A model generated the notes under the pieces. That model saw only the letters and a program-made list of their open reading frames with translations, made no database searches and was not told the DNA's origin. The position numbers and the translations under genes are program-made. Shown in pieces: positions 53,100-62,817 of a stretch of DNA of 64,000 nt. The DNA comes from WHTX01 sp038255145 (GTDB lineage: Bacteria; Actinomycetota; Acidimicrobiia; Acidimicrobiales; CAIXPF01). The stretch lies in contig JBBSLP010000003.1 in assembly GCA_038255145.1 (NCBI GenBank), positions 1 through 64,000 of the forward strand, given 5' to 3'. Each line of letters opens with the position of its first letter. Position 1 is the first letter of the stretch.

Positions 53100-54221
53100 A
53101 TGACGCACTCCCCGGTCCGCCGCCAGCTGGTGCGGATCGTGGCCTGCATGGCGTTCACCGCCGGTCTCGTGGTGGTCGCCGCCGGCGACGCCCGGGCGGC
53201 GCAGACCGAGCTCGACTCGGCGCGCTCCCATGCCGCTGACCTGGCTCGCGAGTTCCAGTCCTCCGAGCTCGAGACCGAACGCCTCGAGGCCCAGATCGCA
53301 AGCGTGCAGGCCCAGGTCGAGGCCACGAAGGTCGAGTTCGACGCCGCCGCCGCCACCATGAGCGAGGCCGCCGTGGACCGCTACGTGCAGGCCGGCCAGG
53401 ACCTCGACCTGTTCGCCCGTGAAGAGGTCGACCGCCAGGCCCAGGTGGCGGCGCTGTCCCGTCTGCTCAGCCAGCGTCGCAGCGATGACGCCGACCGCTT
53501 CCGGGCCCTGCGTGAGGACCTCGAGGTGCGGCAGGCCCAGTTGGACGGACTGCTCGCCGACCAGCGCAAGGCCTCGGTCGAGCTCGACGCCAACCGCCAG
53601 TCGTTGTACGAGCAGATCACCGCCCTCGAGGAGCTCGAGCGCCAGCGGGTCGAGACGGCCCGTCTCCAGCAGGAGGAGCTGGCCCGCCAACAGGCGGCCG
53701 CGTCGGCGTCGGCCCTGGCCGCCGCGGCGGTGACCACGACCGCTCCTGCCGCGTCCGGCGGCGGCGGTCGCACCTCGGACGATGCCGAGGCCGAAGAGAC
53801 GTCGGAGCGCCAGTCCCCCACCGTCATCACCGGCGCCGGGGGCACGTGCCCGGTGGCCGGAGGTGTGGCCTTCTCCGACACCTGGGGGGACAGCCGCTCG
53901 GCGGGCCGCAGCCACGCCGGCGTGGACATGTTCGCCAACTACGGCGTGCCCCTGGTGGCTGTGGAGAGTGGCTACGCCGAGGAGAACAGCGGTGGTGCCG
54001 GCGGCATCGGCGTGTACCTGAACGGCGCCTCGGGCCAGAGCTACTACTACGCCCACCTCGAGGATCTGGGCACCCTGGGCAACGTCTCCGAGGGCACCGT
54101 CATCGGCTACGTGGGCGACACCGGCAACGCGTCCGGCACACCCCACCTGCACTTCGAGACCCACCCCGGTGGGTGGGGCACGGCCGTCAACCCGTACGGC
54201 TACGTCGCCAGCCGCTGCTGA
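53100..54221 (+). CDS. Secreted M23-family peptidase with coiled-coil (EnvC-like)
   Basis: The 373-aa product has a signal peptide (ACMAFTAGLVVVAAGDARAA), an extended coiled coil (residues ~35-190, rich in Leu/Glu/Ala), a Ser/Thr-rich linker, and a C-terminal LytM domain with HAGVDMFANYGVP, YYYAHLEDL and TPHLHFE carrying the zinc ligands. Such proteins cleave peptidoglycan cross-links or activate amidases at division. It is divergent from the ABC exporter pair. Confidence 0.9.
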   Translation: MTHSPVRRQLVRIVACMAFTAGLVVVAAGDARAAQTELDSARSHAADLAREFQSSELETERLEAQIASVQAQVEATKVEFDAAAATMSEAAVDRYVQAGQDLDLFAREEVDRQAQVAALSRLLSQRRSDDADRFRALREDLEVRQAQLDGLLADQRKASVELDANRQSLYEQITALEELERQRVETARLQQEELARQQAAASASALAAAAVTTTAPAASGGGGRTSDDAEAEETSERQSPTVITGAGGTCPVAGGVAFSDTWGDSRSAGRSHAGVDMFANYGVPLVAVESGYAEENSGGAGGIGVYLNGASGQSYYYAHLEDLGTLGNVSEGTVIGYVGDTGNASGTPHLHFETHPGGWGTAVNPYGYVASRC

Positions 54222-54271
54222 CGAGCGGCCCCACCGCGGGGTCCCACCGGGGGGTCCAGGAGAGGTGGGCC

Positions 54272-55189
54272 TCAGTCGAGGTGGAGGACGGCCTTGCCCT
54301 TGACCCTGCGCTCGAGCAGGGCGGTGCACGCCGTGCTGGCCTCGGCCCACGGCAGCTCGAGGTCGATGCCCGGGTCGAGGCGCCCCTCGTGCAGCTCGGT
54401 CAGCAGGTGGCCCAGGTCACGGTCGCCGGTGCCGTGGTGGGTCAGCTCCTCGAAGAGGATGAGGCCGTAGAGGCGGGCCCCGCCGCGGCGGAAGAAGGGG
54501 CGCACGTCGAACGTGGTCGTCTCACCGGACGAGCAGCCGTAGCTGACGACCAGGCCCCGGGTCGAGCACATCTCCAGGGCCGCCGCCAGGGACGCCCCAC
54601 CGACGGACTCGAGGACGACGTCGTACTCGCCGCTGGTGGGCATGCCCACGACGACCTCGGCCGCGCCCAGCTCGGCCAGTCCCGCACCCCGCCCGGTCGA
54701 GCCCACCACGGCGGTCACCGTCGAGCCGGCGTGGTAGGCCAGCTGCACGGCCAGGCGGCCGACACCGCCGGCGGCCCCGGTGACCAGGACCCGGGCGCCG
54801 TCGAGGCGAGAGGCCTCGTACAGGGCCCGCAGGGCGGTCAGGCCGGCCACGGGTAGCGTCGACGCCGCGGCGAAGGTCACACCCCCGGGCAGGGCGGCCA
54901 GCTGCGAGGTGGGCACGGCGGCGTGCTCGGCCCAGCCGGTGGAGTCGGCCAGGCCCACCACCCGGGTGCCCACCGGTGGCCCGCTGCCGTCGGCCGCGGC
55001 CACCAGCACCTCGCCGGCCACGTCCCAGCCCACCCGGCTGCCGGCGGGCGCCGATGCCGTGCGGTTCACCTCACCCCGGTTGAGCGACACCGCCCGCACG
55101 GCCACGACGGCCTCACCGGGCCCGGGATCGGGCTCGGTCGCCTCGGAGATCTCGACACCACCACGTCCATCGGCCACCAACGCGCGCAT
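54272..55189 (-). CDS. Zinc-independent MDR-family quinone oxidoreductase-like dehydrogenase
   Basis: This 305-aa medium-chain dehydrogenase has the N-terminal GroES-like part (VRAVSLNRGEVNRTASAP), and the cofactor-binding GAAGGVGRLAVQLAYH. The cysteines that bind structural zinc are absent. It would act as an NADPH-dependent quinone/enone reductase. It lies 47 bp before the enoyl-ACP reductase gene in transcript order. Confidence 0.85.
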   Translation of the reverse strand: MRALVADGRGGVEISEATEPDPGPGEAVVAVRAVSLNRGEVNRTASAPAGSRVGWDVAGEVLVAAADGSGPPVGTRVVGLADSTGWAEHAAVPTSQLAALPGGVTFAAASTLPVAGLTALRALYEASRLDGARVLVTGAAGGVGRLAVQLAYHAGSTVTAVVGSTGRGAGLAELGAAEVVVGMPTSGEYDVVLESVGGASLAAALEMCSTRGLVVSYGCSSGETTTFDVRPFFRRGGARLYGLILFEELTHHGTGDRDLGHLLTELHEGRLDPGIDLELPWAEASTACTALLERRVKGKAVLHLD

Positions 55190-55236
55190 GGCCGCAGTCG
55201 ATCACGCGCCGGGGGCCGGCACCAGCATCGGGGCGG

Positions 55237-56010
55237 TCAGGCCCCCACGGCGTGGTAGCCGCCGTCGACGTGGAGGACCTCACCCGTGGTGGCCGGGAAC
55301 CAGTCCGACAGCAGGGCGACCACGGCCTTGGCCGTGGGCTCGGGGTCGCGCACGTCCCAACCCAACGGCGCCCGCGCGTCCCAGGCGTCCTCGAAGGCGG
55401 AGAAGCCGGGGATGGACCGCGCCGCCATGGTCTTCACCGGTCCCGCCGCCACCAGGTTCACCCGCACCTTCTGGGCGCCCAGGTCCCGGGCCAGGTAGCG
55501 GGTGGTCGATTCCAGGGCGGCCTTGGCCACCCCCATCCAGTCGTAGGCGGGCCAGGCCACGGTGGCGTCGAAGTCCAGGCCCACGATGGAGCCACCCCCG
55601 TCCATGAGGGGGACCACCACCTCGGCCAGGGTCTTGAGCGAGTACGCGCTGACCTGCAGGGCCACGGCCACGTCCTCCCACGGTGCCTCCATGAAGCCGC
55701 CGCCCAGGCACGAGGCCGGCGCGAAGCCGATGGAGTGCAGGGCACCGTCGACCCCGCCCCAGCGGGCCCGCAGGTCGTCGCGCACGGCGGCCACGTGGTC
55801 GGGCTGGGTGACGTCGAACTCCAGGACGGGCGGCGGCGAGGGCAGCTTGCGGGCCACGCGCTGGGTGAGGGACAGGCCCCGTCCCGCCCCGGTGAGGACG
55901 ATCTCGGCCCCCTGCTCCTGAGCCAGCTTGGCCACGGCGAAGCCGAGGGAGGCGTCGGTGAGCACACCGGTGACGAGGACGCGCTTGCCGTCGAGAAGAC
56001 CCATGCCCAT
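55237..56010 (-). CDS. fabI: Enoyl-[acyl-carrier-protein] reductase FabI/InhA
   Basis: This 257-aa SDR enzyme reduces trans-2-enoyl-ACP in fatty-acid synthesis. It has the FabI opening GLLDGKRVLVTGVLTDASLG (cofactor loop), LHSIGFAPAS, and the active-site pair Tyr...Lys in DWMGVAKAALEST-type spacing as in InhA. The InhA-type sequence suits an actinobacterium. MGMGLL allows starts at 56010 or 56004. Confidence 0.92.
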   Translation of the reverse strand: MGMGLLDGKRVLVTGVLTDASLGFAVAKLAQEQGAEIVLTGAGRGLSLTQRVARKLPSPPPVLEFDVTQPDHVAAVRDDLRARWGGVDGALHSIGFAPASCLGGGFMEAPWEDVAVALQVSAYSLKTLAEVVVPLMDGGGSIVGLDFDATVAWPAYDWMGVAKAALESTTRYLARDLGAQKVRVNLVAAGPVKTMAARSIPGFSAFEDAWDARAPLGWDVRDPEPTAKAVVALLSDWFPATTGEVLHVDGGYHAVGA

Positions 56011-56122
56011 CCGATCGATCGAGGGCGCCCGACGTTACGGGGTTTGGCCCGGGGCCGGGCGGGCGAGGCCCTGACCAGGGGAGGGCCCGTGGGCTGTCGC
56101 CCGTCGTATAACGTCCCCGCCC

Positions 56123-56779
56123 GTGAAGATCGGCGTCTTGGGGTCTACGGGCCCAGCAGGTAGCGGCCTATCCGTTCGTCTCGCTTCGTGCGGGTACGAG
56201 GTGGTCATGGGCTCGCGCTCAAAGTACCGCGCCATGGAGCAGCGGGACCTCCTGCTGGCCCGCTGGGAGGGGCGCGATCTCCAGATAGAGGCAGGTGACA
56301 ACGCGGGAGCGGCGGCGGCTGATGTCGTCGTGCTGGCCACGCCGTGGGACGCGGCCTCCTCCACGGCCATGAGCGTGGCCGACAAGCTCAAGGGCAAGGT
56401 CGTGCTGTGCATGTGCAACGCCCTGGCCAAGGTGGGCCACGAGTTCCAGCCCCTGGTGCCGCCCCGCGGTTCGGTGGCCGCCTCGGTGCAGGCCGCCGTG
56501 CCCCGGGCGCTCGTGGCCGCGGCCATGCACCACGTCCCCGCCAAGGAGCTGGGTGACATCTCCGGGCCCGTCGAGAGCGACGTGCTGGTGTGCTCGGACC
56601 ACCCCAAGGCCACCGAGGTGGTCAGCGCCATCGTGGCCAGCCTGCCCAACCTGCGGCCCCTCAACGCCGGCGAGCTGTCCAACGCCGCCCCCATCGAGGC
56701 CTTCGCCGCCGTGCTGCTGCAGCTGAACGTGCGCTACCGCACCCGGGCGGCGGTGAAGTTCACCGGGATCAACCCGTGA
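56123..56779 (+). CDS. npdG: F420-dependent NADP oxidoreductase (NADPH-dependent F420 reductase)
   Basis: This 218-aa Rossmann protein (GTG start) transfers hydride between F420 and NADP. Its opening MKIGVLGSTGPAGSGLSVRL and GSRS loop give NADP binding, and the family patterns VVVLATPWDAA and AMHHVPAKEL are seen. The F420 supply here fits the LLM and PPOX-like proteins elsewhere in the window. It is divergent from fabI and precedes mshC by 16 bp. Confidence 0.9.
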   Translation: MKIGVLGSTGPAGSGLSVRLASCGYEVVMGSRSKYRAMEQRDLLLARWEGRDLQIEAGDNAGAAAADVVVLATPWDAASSTAMSVADKLKGKVVLCMCNALAKVGHEFQPLVPPRGSVAASVQAAVPRALVAAAMHHVPAKELGDISGPVESDVLVCSDHPKATEVVSAIVASLPNLRPLNAGELSNAAPIEAFAAVLLQLNVRYRTRAAVKFTGINP

Positions 56780-56795
56780 CCGCGCCCACCCCCCG

Positions 56796-57944
56796 ATGAG
56801 CGCGTCCACCGGCGCCGCCGCCGCCAGCGCGCTGCGGCTCTACGACACCCCCAGCCGGGCCATCGTCCCCTTCGAAGGGGGCCCGATGGTGAACATCTAC
56901 ACCTGCGGCATCACCCCCTACGACTCCACCCACCTGGGCCACGCGGCCACGTTCGTCACCTACGACGTGCTCCAACGGCGCCTGCGGGACCGGGGCCACG
57001 ACACCCGCTGCGTGCGCAACATCACCGACGTCGACGACCCGTTGCTGGTCAAGGCGAACGAGCTGGGCATCCACTACCTGGACCTGGCTGCGGCCGAGGT
57101 GGCCCGCTTCGACGACGACATGGCCGCCCTGGGCCAGCTACCGGTGTTCTCCGAGCCCCGGGCCACCTCCGCCATCGGTGAGATCCGCAAGGTGGTGGCC
57201 GAGCTGGTCGACGGTGGCCACGCCTACGCCGTGGACGGCTGGGTCTACTTCGACGTCGCCACCTACCCCGACTACGGCAGCCTGTCGCACTACGACGAGG
57301 CCACCATGCTGGCCCTGTCGGCCGAGCGCGGTGGTGACCCCGACGACCCCCGGAAGCGCAACCCCCTCGACTTCGTGCTGTGGCGCCCCTCCGGCGACGG
57401 CGAGCCGGCGTGGGAGTCGCTGTGGGGAGCGGGCCGGCCCGGTTGGCACATCGAGTGCACGGCCCTGTGCCGGCGCGAGCTGCAGACCGACACCGTGGAC
57501 ATCCACGGTGGCGGCGTCGACCTGATCTTCCCCCACCACGAATCCTCGGCCGCCCAGTCGACGTGCCTGACGGGCAAGCCCCTGTCCCGCTACTGGATGC
57601 ACCAGGCCATGGTCCACATGGACGGGGCCAAGATGTCCAAGTCCCTGGGCAACATGGTCTTCGTGTCCGACCTGCGCCAGGCCTGGGACCCCATGGCCAT
57701 CCGCACCATGCTCGTGGCCGAGCACTACCGCACGCCGTGGGAGTGGCACGACCGGCGCATGGCTGACGCCGCCGCTCGCTACGAGCGTTGGGTCGAGGCC
57801 GGTGACGGCGACGGTGGCCTGGACCAGGTGCGCCAGGCCCTCGACGACGATCTGGACACCCCTCGGGCCGTGGCCGCCATCGACGAGGCCGTGGCTTCTG
57901 GTCACGGTGTTTCCCGGGCCGCGGCCCTGCTCGGCGTGGTCTGA
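56796..57944 (+). CDS. mshC: Cysteine-GlcN-Ins ligase MshC (mycothiol biosynthesis)
   Basis: MshC joins cysteine to GlcN-inositol using ATP. The 382-aa protein has the CysRS-like HIGH-type motif YTCGITPYDSTHLGHAATF, the KMSKS loop in DGAKMSKSLGN and zinc ligands in PGWHIECTALC and FPHHESSA. It lacks the anticodon-binding C-terminus of a CysRS, as expected. It follows npdG and ends 3 bp before the YccF-type gene. Confidence 0.93.
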   Translation: MSASTGAAAASALRLYDTPSRAIVPFEGGPMVNIYTCGITPYDSTHLGHAATFVTYDVLQRRLRDRGHDTRCVRNITDVDDPLLVKANELGIHYLDLAAAEVARFDDDMAALGQLPVFSEPRATSAIGEIRKVVAELVDGGHAYAVDGWVYFDVATYPDYGSLSHYDEATMLALSAERGGDPDDPRKRNPLDFVLWRPSGDGEPAWESLWGAGRPGWHIECTALCRRELQTDTVDIHGGGVDLIFPHHESSAAQSTCLTGKPLSRYWMHQAMVHMDGAKMSKSLGNMVFVSDLRQAWDPMAIRTMLVAEHYRTPWEWHDRRMADAAARYERWVEAGDGDGGLDQVRQALDDDLDTPRAVAAIDEAVASGHGVSRAAALLGVV

Positions 57945-57947
57945 GAC

Positions 57948-58370
57948 TCAGAGGCCGTAGCGGACAGCGGCCGGGGTGGTGGCCACGTCCAGGCGGTCGA
58001 CGGAGACGATCTCCTTGCCCAGGGGGAACAGGGCGGCACCGGCCATCTTGAAGGCCTGGATGCCCCAGGGGATGCCGATGAGGGTGACGCAGAGGCCGAT
58101 GCCCAGGCCGATGTGGGCGATGCACAACCAGATCCCGGCCACGAAGAACCAGACCACGTTGGCGATGGTGGTCGCGGCACCGGCCTCGGGCCGGGTGACC
58201 AGGGTGCGTCCGAAGGGCCACAGGGCGTAACCGGCCAGGCGGAACGAGGCCACCCCGAAGGGGATGGTCACGATGAAGATGCAGGCGATGAGGCCGAAGA
58301 GCAGGTAGGCCAAGGCCAGGGGCAGCCCGGCGACGAAGAACCAGATGATGTTGCCGATGAGCCGCAGCAC
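57948..58370 (-). CDS. YccF-domain membrane protein
   Basis: This 140-aa protein starts at GTG 58370 (VLRLIGNIIWFFVAGLPLAL) and has two copies of the YccF repeat, each with a helix pair and an IPFG or IPWG motif (FIVTIPFGVASFRLAGYALW; TLIGIPWGIQAFKMAGAALF). The function is unknown. It converges on mshC. Confidence 0.85.
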   Translation of the reverse strand: MLRLIGNIIWFFVAGLPLALAYLLFGLIACIFIVTIPFGVASFRLAGYALWPFGRTLVTRPEAGAATTIANVVWFFVAGIWLCIAHIGLGIGLCVTLIGIPWGIQAFKMAGAALFPLGKEIVSVDRLDVATTPAAVRYGL

Positions 58371-58583
58371 GCCGGGCAGCGTACCGCTGGCGGCTCGGGT
58401 GCCTGCTGGGGCGGACACTCTCCTGGGCTCGTCGACGGTGTCGTGTTCGGAGGTGTTCAGGCGATTCGCTGTCGATTCGCCTGGACACGTCACCGGTCGA
58501 GGGGCAGGTCCCATCAGGTCGGGACGCCGGCGGGCGCGGCCGCCCGACCGCACGCGCCCGAGCCAACGGTTGCGGTCGGCCCC

Positions 58584-59438
58584 GTGCAGCTCGGAGTGAC
58601 CTTCCCCCAGATCGAGATCGGTGCCGACCCCGGAGTGGTGCGCGACTACGCGCAGACCGCGGTCGAGCTCGGCTTCGAGTACCTGTTGGCCTACGACCAC
58701 GTGCTCGGCGCCGGCCGCGGCACCCGACCGGACTGGAGCGGTCCCTACGACGCCAACAGCCTGTTCCACGAGCCCTTCACCCTGTTCTCGTGGCTGGCCG
58801 CGGTGGCCCCGTCCCTGGGCCTGGTGACCGGTGTGATCATCCTGCCCCAGCGCCAGACGGCGCTGGTGGCCAAGCAGGCCGCCCAGGTCGACCTGCTCAG
58901 CGGGGGCAAGTTCCGCCTCGGCGTGGGCGTGGGCTGGAACGACGTCGAGTACGAGGCCCTGGGCCAGGAGTTCCGTACCCGGGGCAAGCGCATGGACGAG
59001 CAGATCGACCTGATGCGCGAGCTGTGGGCCAACGACGTCATCACCTTCGAGGGCCGCTTCGACACCGTCACCGACGCCGGCATCCTGCCCCGTCCGGCCC
59101 GTCCGGTCCCAGTGTGGATCGGCGGCATCTCCGACGCCGCCATCGACCGCGTCGGCAAGCGGGGCGACGGCTGGTTCCCCATGGGCAAGCCCAGCGGCCG
59201 CAACGCCGAGCGCATCGAGCGCTTCCGCGATGTGGCCCGGGCCGAAGGGCGCGACGCCGACGCCATCGGCATCGACGCCCGGGTCGAGTTCGCTGAGGGC
59301 GAGGACAACTGGGGCGCCACCATCGAGGCCTGGAAGGGCCTGGGCGCCACCCACGTGGCCGTCAACACCATGAACGCCGGCTTCAAGGGCGCCGAGCACA
59401 TCGACGCCCTCCGCCGCTTCAAGGCCGCGATCAGCTAG
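58584..59438 (+). CDS. LLM-class F420-dependent oxidoreductase
   Basis: This 284-aa protein from GTG 58584 (VQLGVTFPQIEIGADPG) has the TIGR03619-like blocks: ELGFEYLLAYDHVLG, VTGVIILPQRQTALVAKQA and GGKFRLGVGVGWNDVEYEAL, then PVPVWIGGISDAAIDRVGKR. This subgroup is typically F420-binding. It lies between the YccF gene (divergent, 213 bp) and thrS. The substrate is unknown. Confidence 0.88.
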   Translation: MQLGVTFPQIEIGADPGVVRDYAQTAVELGFEYLLAYDHVLGAGRGTRPDWSGPYDANSLFHEPFTLFSWLAAVAPSLGLVTGVIILPQRQTALVAKQAAQVDLLSGGKFRLGVGVGWNDVEYEALGQEFRTRGKRMDEQIDLMRELWANDVITFEGRFDTVTDAGILPRPARPVPVWIGGISDAAIDRVGKRGDGWFPMGKPSGRNAERIERFRDVARAEGRDADAIGIDARVEFAEGEDNWGATIEAWKGLGATHVAVNTMNAGFKGAEHIDALRRFKAAIS

Positions 59439-59589
59439 CAAGCAACACCGAGCATCCGCCAGGTCTGCCGTCGACGACCCGGGGCCGCCGTGCGGGGCAA
59501 TGTCACGGTCGCCCATCGACGACCGGTGGCCGCCGTGCGGGCAATGTCACTGTGAGGCCGGCTGGGGTCCCCTTGTAGGATCCCGGCCC

Positions 59590-61551
59590 ATGGCCGAGAT
59601 CACCGTGCACCTCCCTGATGGCTCTGACCGGACCCTCCCGGCCGGTGCCACCGGGACTGATCTGGCCGCCTCCATCGGTAGCCGCCTGGCCAAGGCCGCG
59701 GTCATCGTGGAGGTCGACGGGGTGGAGGCCGATCTGGCCCTGCCCCTGCCCGACGGGGCCACGGTCAAGATCGTCACCGTGGACAGCGAGCGGGGGCTCT
59801 ACACCCTGCGCCACTCCACGGCCCACGTGCTGGCCCAGGCCGTGCTCGACCTCTTCCCGGGCACGGCCTACGCCATCGGGCCCCCCGTCGAGAACGGCTT
59901 CTACTACGACTTCCAGCTGGCCGACGGGGGCACCTTCTCCACCGAGGACCTGCCCCGCATCGAGGTCCGCATGCGGGAGATCATCGCCGAGGGCCAGCCC
60001 TTCATCCGTCGTGAGGTGTCCGTCGCCGAGGGGCTCGACATCTTCGTCGACCAGCCCTACAAGTCCGAGATCATCAAGGGGACGGTCGAGGACCCCACGT
60101 CGGTGACCGAGAAGGGCGTCGTGCGCCTGTACGACAACCCGCCCAACTTCACCGACCTGTGCCGGGGTCCCCACGTGCCCGCCACCAACCGCTTCCTGGG
60201 CCACTTCAAGCTCATGCGGGTAGCGGGCGCCTACTGGCGGGGTGACGTCGACGAGCCCATGTTGCAGCGCATCTACGGCACGGCGTGGGCCACCAAGAAG
60301 GAGCTCGACGCCCACCTCCACATGCTGGAGGAGGCCGAGAAGCGCGACCACCGCCGCCTGGCCACCGAGCTCGACCTGGTGTCGTGGCCGCCCGAGCTGG
60401 GCCCGGGCCTGGCCGTGTGGCACCCCAAGGGGGCCACGGTGCGCCGGGCCATGGAGGACTATTCGCGGGCTCGGCACGCCACGGGGGGCTACGAGTTCGT
60501 CTACTCGCCCAACATCGCCCGCTCGACGCTGTGGGAGACGTCGGGCCACCTGGGCTTCTACGCCGATTCCATGTACCCGCCCATGGAGCTCGACGGGGGC
60601 AACAAGTACTACCCCAAGCCCATGAACTGCCCGTTCCACATGCTCATCTTCCGTAGCCAGCAGCGCTCCTACCGCGAGCTGCCGCTGCGGTTCTTCGAGC
60701 TGGGCACGGTGTACCGCTACGAGCTGTCGGGCGTCATCCACGGCTTGTTGCGGGCCCGGGGCTTCACCCAGGACGACGCCCACATCTTCTGCACCGACGA
60801 CCAGGTCGTCGACGAGGTCACCTCCCTGCTGGTGTTCGTGCTCGAGATCCTGCGCAGCTTCGGCTTCGAGGACTTCACCGCCAACCTCTCCACCCGGCCC
60901 GAGAAGTCCATCGGCACCGACCAGGAGTGGGACCACGCCACGGACGCCCTGCGCAACGCCCTGGCCCGCCAGGACATCGACTACGTGGTCGACGAGGGGG
61001 GCGGTGCCTTCTACGGTCCCAAGATCGACGTGAAGGTGCGCGACGCCATCGGGCGCGAGTGGCAGTTGTCGACCATCCAGAACGACTTCAACCTGCCCCG
61101 GCGCTTCGGCCTCGAGTACGTGGGTGCCGATGGGCAGCGCCACATGCCCTCGGTCATCCACCGCGCCCTCTTCGGCTCGGTCGAGCGGTTCTTCGGTGTC
61201 CTCCTCGAGCACTACGCGGGCGCCTTCCCCACCTGGCTGGCGCCCATCCAGGCCCGCATCCTGCCCGTGCAGGACGTCCAGGACGACTACGCCCACGAGG
61301 TGGCGGCCCGCCTGAAGGCCGCCGGCATCAGGGTCGACGTGGTCGAGGCCGACGAGCCCCTGGGGGGGCGCATCCGCAAGGCCAAGATGGAGAAGCTCCC
61401 CTACGTGCTGGTGGTGGGGCCTGACGATGTCGGTCCGGGCACCATGGGGGTCAACCCCCGGGGTGGCCAGGTCGAGCGGGGGGTGGGGGTGGACGAGTTC
61501 CTCGGCCGCCTCCAGGCCGAGCTCGCTCCCCACAAGGTCTCCGGCGCGTGA
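59590..61551 (+). CDS. thrS: Threonine-tRNA ligase
   Basis: This 653-aa class II synthetase has an N-terminal TGS domain (ITVHLPDGSDRTLPAGATG), the editing domain (STAHVLAQAVLDLFPG), motif 2 zinc ligand in PMNCPFHMLIF, GGGAFYGPKIDVKVRD and the C-terminal anticodon-binding domain. The start is ATG 59590, where the TGS domain opens. It is coupled to the HIT gene by a GTGA overlap, as in mycobacteria. Confidence 0.96.
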   Translation: MAEITVHLPDGSDRTLPAGATGTDLAASIGSRLAKAAVIVEVDGVEADLALPLPDGATVKIVTVDSERGLYTLRHSTAHVLAQAVLDLFPGTAYAIGPPVENGFYYDFQLADGGTFSTEDLPRIEVRMREIIAEGQPFIRREVSVAEGLDIFVDQPYKSEIIKGTVEDPTSVTEKGVVRLYDNPPNFTDLCRGPHVPATNRFLGHFKLMRVAGAYWRGDVDEPMLQRIYGTAWATKKELDAHLHMLEEAEKRDHRRLATELDLVSWPPELGPGLAVWHPKGATVRRAMEDYSRARHATGGYEFVYSPNIARSTLWETSGHLGFYADSMYPPMELDGGNKYYPKPMNCPFHMLIFRSQQRSYRELPLRFFELGTVYRYELSGVIHGLLRARGFTQDDAHIFCTDDQVVDEVTSLLVFVLEILRSFGFEDFTANLSTRPEKSIGTDQEWDHATDALRNALARQDIDYVVDEGGGAFYGPKIDVKVRDAIGREWQLSTIQNDFNLPRRFGLEYVGADGQRHMPSVIHRALFGSVERFFGVLLEHYAGAFPTWLAPIQARILPVQDVQDDYAHEVAARLKAAGIRVDVVEADEPLGGRIRKAKMEKLPYVLVVGPDDVGPGTMGVNPRGGQVERGVGVDEFLGRLQAELAPHKVSGA

Positions 61552-62060
61552 GCGAGGGCGGCCTCGAACGCCTGTGGGCGGGCTGGCGCTCGTCCTACAT
61601 CACCGGGCTGGAGGGCGGCCCCCCGCCGGGGGAGGGGTCCCTGTTCGAGCGCATCCTGGGCTCGGGCATGGACGACCGCCAGACCTACGTGCTGTGGCGG
61701 GGGGTGCGTTGTGCGGCCCTGCTCAACGCCTACCCCTACACGTCGGGCCACCTGATGGTCCTTCCCCAGCGGGCCGTGGCCGAGCTCGAGGACCTCGACG
61801 AGGACGAGGCGGCCGAGCTGTGGTCCGGGGTGCGGCGGGCCGTGCGGGCGGTGAAGGCCGCCTACCGGCCCGAGGGCGTCAACGTCGGCATCAACCTGGG
61901 CCTGGCCGCAGGGGCGGGGGTGCCGGACCACCTCCACGTCCACGTGCTGCCCCGCTGGAGCGGTGACACCAACTTCACCACCACGGTGGCCGAGGCCCGG
62001 GTCATGCCCGAGCCCCTGGGTGTGAGCTGGGAGCGCCTCGTCGGGGCCTGGCCCGACTAG
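61548..62060 (+). CDS. HIT-family protein, AP4A phosphorylase-like
   Basis: This 170-aa protein has a histidine triad (DHLHVHVLPRW) and the N-terminal pattern YVLWRGVRCAALLNAYPY, GHLMVLPQRAVAEL. The mycobacterial orthologue in the same position (Rv2613c) is described as an AP4A phosphorylase. It is translated from GTG 61548 overlapping thrS. Confidence 0.88.
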   Translation: MSEGGLERLWAGWRSSYITGLEGGPPPGEGSLFERILGSGMDDRQTYVLWRGVRCAALLNAYPYTSGHLMVLPQRAVAELEDLDEDEAAELWSGVRRAVRAVKAAYRPEGVNVGINLGLAAGAGVPDHLHVHVLPRWSGDTNFTTTVAEARVMPEPLGVSWERLVGAWPD

Positions 62061-62072
62061 CTACCGTTGGCG

Positions 62073-62795
62073 GTGGTGCCCACCGATCCGAGACTCCCCG
62101 ACGGCAGCGAGAACGCAGAAGAGCGCGGCAGGAGCACAGCCGACGCCGAGGTGCGGGACACCCTGCCCGAGGACCTCGACGCTGCCGCGGCCGCCTTCCA
62201 GGGTGACTACATCTTCCCCGACAACAGCCGCCGCCGGGTCCCCGCCGTCCTCTACCTGCTGATCGCCCTGGCCCTGGTCATCCTGTGGGCGCTGGGCCGG
62301 GGTCAGCCCCTGGTCAACGACGGTTACCTGCTGGCCGCCGGCCTGCTCGTCGCCTTCGGCGCCTACTCCTACGCTGCGGGCTGGCCCCTGCAGGTCGACG
62401 AGCGTGACGCCCTGGTGGCGTCGACGGCCGAGGTCGGCTTCGCCGTGGGCCATGCCTCGGCCCAGATGGGTTGGCGGGGCATCCGCTCCCGGCCCACCTG
62501 GCGCATCCTCCTGTACTCGGCCGAGGAGCCCCCGACCAGGCGGGCGCTGGTGCTGGTCGACGGCATCGATGGCGAGATCATCGACCGCATCGTCGAGGAC
62601 AACCCCGAGGACTGGTCCCAGTATGCCGACGTCATGAGCCTCACCGAGCTCGACCCCCGCCACGATCCGTTCCACGACGACGGCGGTGTTGGTGACGACG
62701 GTGGTGTGGGCGACGACGGTGGCGTGGGCGACGACGGTGCCGTGCCCGATGACGAGGGCGACGGCCGCGGCCGCGGTTCGACGGCCAGGGACTGA
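62073..62795 (+). CDS. Membrane protein with repetitive Asp/Gly tail
   Basis: This ~240-aa protein has two hydrophobic segments (VPAVLYLLIALALVILWALG and YLLAAGLLVAFGAYSYAAGW) and a conserved cytoplasmic part (GFAVGHASAQMGWRGIRSRP; PTRRALVLVDGIDGEIIDRI). The C-terminus has repeats of DDGGVG. It lies between the HIT gene and the phosphatidyltransferase, replacing nothing in the mycobacterial order. Start is GTG 62073 or 62076. Confidence 0.65.
   Translation: MVPTDPRLPDGSENAEERGRSTADAEVRDTLPEDLDAAAAAFQGDYIFPDNSRRRVPAVLYLLIALALVILWALGRGQPLVNDGYLLAAGLLVAFGAYSYAAGWPLQVDERDALVASTAEVGFAVGHASAQMGWRGIRSRPTWRILLYSAEEPPTRRALVLVDGIDGEIIDRIVEDNPEDWSQYADVMSLTELDPRHDPFHDDGGVGDDGGVGDDGGVGDDGAVPDDEGDGRGRGSTARD
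62683..62737 (+). repeat. In-frame tandem repeats encoding DDGGVG
   Basis: An 18-bp unit (GACGACGGTGGTGTGGGC and variants) repeats about three times, encoding DDGGVG-DDGGVG-DDGGVG-DDGAVP near the C-terminus of the membrane protein. Units differ by silent changes, so they are not brand-new duplications. Confidence 0.85.
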
Positions 62796-62817
62796 GTCGA
62801 CCCGTCCCGTCCGCCCG